A stretch of 7,729 bases of DNA from Thiobacillus sp. (GTDB lineage Bacteria > Pseudomonadota > Gammaproteobacteria > Burkholderiales > Thiobacillaceae), in assembly GCF_024708915.1 (NCBI RefSeq), contig NZ_JANJXQ010000192.1:1-7729 (forward strand), given 5' to 3'. Shown here piece after piece: positions 6,634-7,729 of this stretch (position 1 is its first letter; each line of letters starts with the position of its first letter). The translations under genes and the position numbers were made by a program. Under the pieces are notes generated by a model. The model saw nothing but the letters and a program-made list of their open reading frames with translations. It searched no databases and was not told the origin of the DNA.

Positions 6634-6659
6634 AAAAAACCCGGCGCTGGCCGGGTTTT
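6634..6659 (-). terminator. Rho-independent terminator after typA
   Basis: Read on the - strand, CCCGGC (6655-6650) pairs with GCCGGG (6645-6640) around a 4-base loop and is followed by six T (6639-6634), with four A-pairing bases on the upstream side. It begins 3 bases after the typA stop and separates typA from rmuC. The + strand version is followed by only four T. Confidence 0.9.
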
Positions 6660-6662
6660 GCA

Positions 6663-7496
6663 TTACGCTGCTGCGCGGCTGGCGCGCTTGCGCTCGTGTT
6701 CCTGCAGATGGCGCTTGCGGATGCGGATCGATTTCGGTGTGATCTCGACCAGTTCGTCGTCGTCGATGAACTCCACCGCGGATTCCAGCGTCAGCTTGAT
6801 CGGGGTGGTCAGGCGCACCGCCTCGTCGGTGCCGGAGGCGCGCACGTTGGTGAGCTGCTTGCCCTTGATCGGGTTGACCACCAGATCATTGTCGCGGCTG
6901 TGGATGCCGATGATCATGCCTTCGTACAGCTTGTCGCCCGGGCTGACGAACATGCGGCCGCGGTCTTCCAGTTTCCACAGTGCGTAGGCCACCGCTTCAC
7001 CGTTGTCCTGCGACACCAGCACGCCGTTGTGGCGGCCGGGCAGGTCGGCCTTGACCGGGCCGTAGTCGTCGAACACGTGGCTCATCAGGCCGGTGCCGCG
7101 CGTCATCGTCATGAAGTCGGACTGGAAGCCGATGAGGCCGCGCGCGGGAATGTGGTATTCCAGCCGGGTACGGCCCTTGCCGTCGGATTCCATGTTGGTC
7201 AGCTCGCCGCGGCGGCGGCCGATTTCTTCCATCACGCCGCCCTGGTGCTCGTCTTCCAGGTCGATGGTGAGGTTTTCATACGGCTCGCACTTTTCGCCGT
7301 TGATTTCCTTGTACACCACGCGGGGTTTGGCCACCGCCATCTCGAAGCCTTCGCGGCGCATGTTTTCCAGCAGGATGGTGAGGTGCAGTTCGCCGCGGCC
7401 GGCGACGCGGAACACGTCGGCGTCGCCGGTTTCGTCAACCCGCAGCGCGACGTTGGTCAGCAGTTCCTTGGTCAGGCGGTCGCGGATCTGGCGGCG
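6663..7496 (-). CDS. typA: GTP-binding protein TypA/BipA, C-terminal part, broken at its 5' side
   Basis: TypA/BipA is a ribosome-associated translational GTPase involved in stress and cold adaptation. Only the C-terminal 277 residues are present, compared with about 607 in E. coli. They start [20 protein letters not shown] and continue with [79 protein letters not shown]-like [17 protein letters not shown] and [20 protein letters not shown], all strongly conserved. The end AAA-stop is normal. The GTPase domain and domain 2 (about 330 residues) are missing: the frame meets a TAG at 7499-7497, exactly where resemblance to TypA ends. The next 230 bases are instead nagZ on the other strand. A GTG at 7415 could not restore a full protein. 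See the findings: this is either a chimeric join or a real truncation. Confidence 0.93.
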   Translation of the reverse strand, partial: RRQIRDRLTKELLTNVALRVDETGDADVFRVAGRGELHLTILLENMRREGFEMAVAKPRVVYKEINGEKCEPYENLTIDLEDEHQGGVMEEIGRRRGELTNMESDGKGRTRLEYHIPARGLIGFQSDFMTMTRGTGLMSHVFDDYGPVKADLPGRHNGVLVSQDNGEAVAYALWKLEDRGRMFVSPGDKLYEGMIIGIHSRDNDLVVNPIKGKQLTNVRASGTDEAVRLTTPIKLTLESAVEFIDDDELVEITPKSIRIRKRHLQEHERKRASRAAA

Positions 7497-7729
7497 CTAG
7501 AGGGCGCGCGTGCCATCGGCTTCGTGCTCGCGGCCGAGCTGCGCGCGCACGGTGTCGACCTCAGCTTCACCCCAGTGCTCGACCTCGACTACGGCTGCTG
7601 CCGCGCCATCGGCAACCGCGCCTTCCATCGCGACCCGCAGGTGGTCGCCGCGCTCGCCCAGGCGCTGGTGGCCGGCATGGCCGAGGCGGGCATGGGCGCG
7701 GTCGGCAAGCACTTCCCCGGCCACGGCTT
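7491..7729 (+). CDS. nagZ: Beta-N-acetylhexosaminidase NagZ, internal fragment
   Basis: About 79 residues, open from the junction to the window end. They read [20 protein letters not shown], then [48 protein letters not shown]. [20 protein letters not shown] and KHFPGHG are hallmark blocks of glycoside hydrolase family 3 NagZ, a cytoplasmic enzyme that removes N-acetylglucosamine from anhydromuropeptides in cell-wall recycling. The first 100 or so residues of the enzyme are absent on the left, where typA sequence lies instead. The catalytic DSH loop and nucleophile would lie beyond the right edge. No start codon or ribosome binding site is present near 7491. The exact left border is uncertain by several bases because typA and nagZ share GC-rich sequence there. 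Identity is secure; intactness of the gene is not. Confidence 0.85.

Noticed and set aside
7480..7520. Mobile element or attachment site at the typA/nagZ border
   Set aside because: No inverted repeats, target duplication, integrase or transposase sequence is visible; both sides are ordinary coding sequence.
7497..7724. 75-codon open frame on the - strand that could be taken as the missing N-terminal part of TypA
   Set aside because: Its translation has no GTPase motifs, while the + strand reads as NagZ over the same bases.

Overview
The window looks like ordinary chromosomal DNA of a GC-rich proteobacterium, most likely a betaproteobacterium. This rests on protein resemblance from memory (Hsp33, RmuC, MtfA, TypA, NagZ) and on the dense head-to-tail gene packing with ATGA/GTGA/TTGA overlaps. 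No database search was possible. No phage, transposon, CRISPR, tRNA or rRNA feature is visible, and no intergenic stretch exceeds 300 bases.

Left part, + strand (1-2936): a compact four-gene run. It starts with the C-terminal end of a MoxR-type AAA+ ATPase. Next is a 417-residue protein joining an HExxH metallopeptidase-like domain to a VWA domain with an apparently intact MIDAS. Then comes the chaperone Hsp33 (hslO), starting at a TTG that overlaps the previous stop, and last a small secreted protein of unknown function. MoxR and VWA proteins commonly work as pairs in remodelling other proteins, so linkage to a holdase chaperone suggests a protein quality-control theme. The Hsp33 is unusual: only two of the four zinc/redox-switch cysteines are present.

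Middle (2937-3380): a 175-bp AT-rich intergenic region with a good extended -10 promoter drives a short Ala/Pro/Glu-rich putative lipoprotein. That gene has its own strong ribosome binding site, repeats and a stem-loop terminator. The same stem-loop also lies at the end of the convergent gene set.

Right part, - strand (7496 down to 3379): typA (truncated), a terminator, then rmuC, mtfA and a PLP-dependent aminotransferase. The last three overlap by 4 bp each and look like one translationally coupled operon.

Right edge (about 7491-7729): the typA reading frame ends abruptly at codons for RRQIRDRL, missing its GTPase half. From the same point the + strand encodes an internal piece of the beta-N-acetylhexosaminidase NagZ. 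Two conserved genes broken at one point in opposite orientation, with a rise in GC, suggest a chimeric join (assembly error) or a recent rearrangement. This junction and the altered Hsp33 zinc site are the two observations most worth checking. I found no convincing wholly new multi-gene system; the nearest candidate is the MoxR/VWA-metallopeptidase/Hsp33 cluster.
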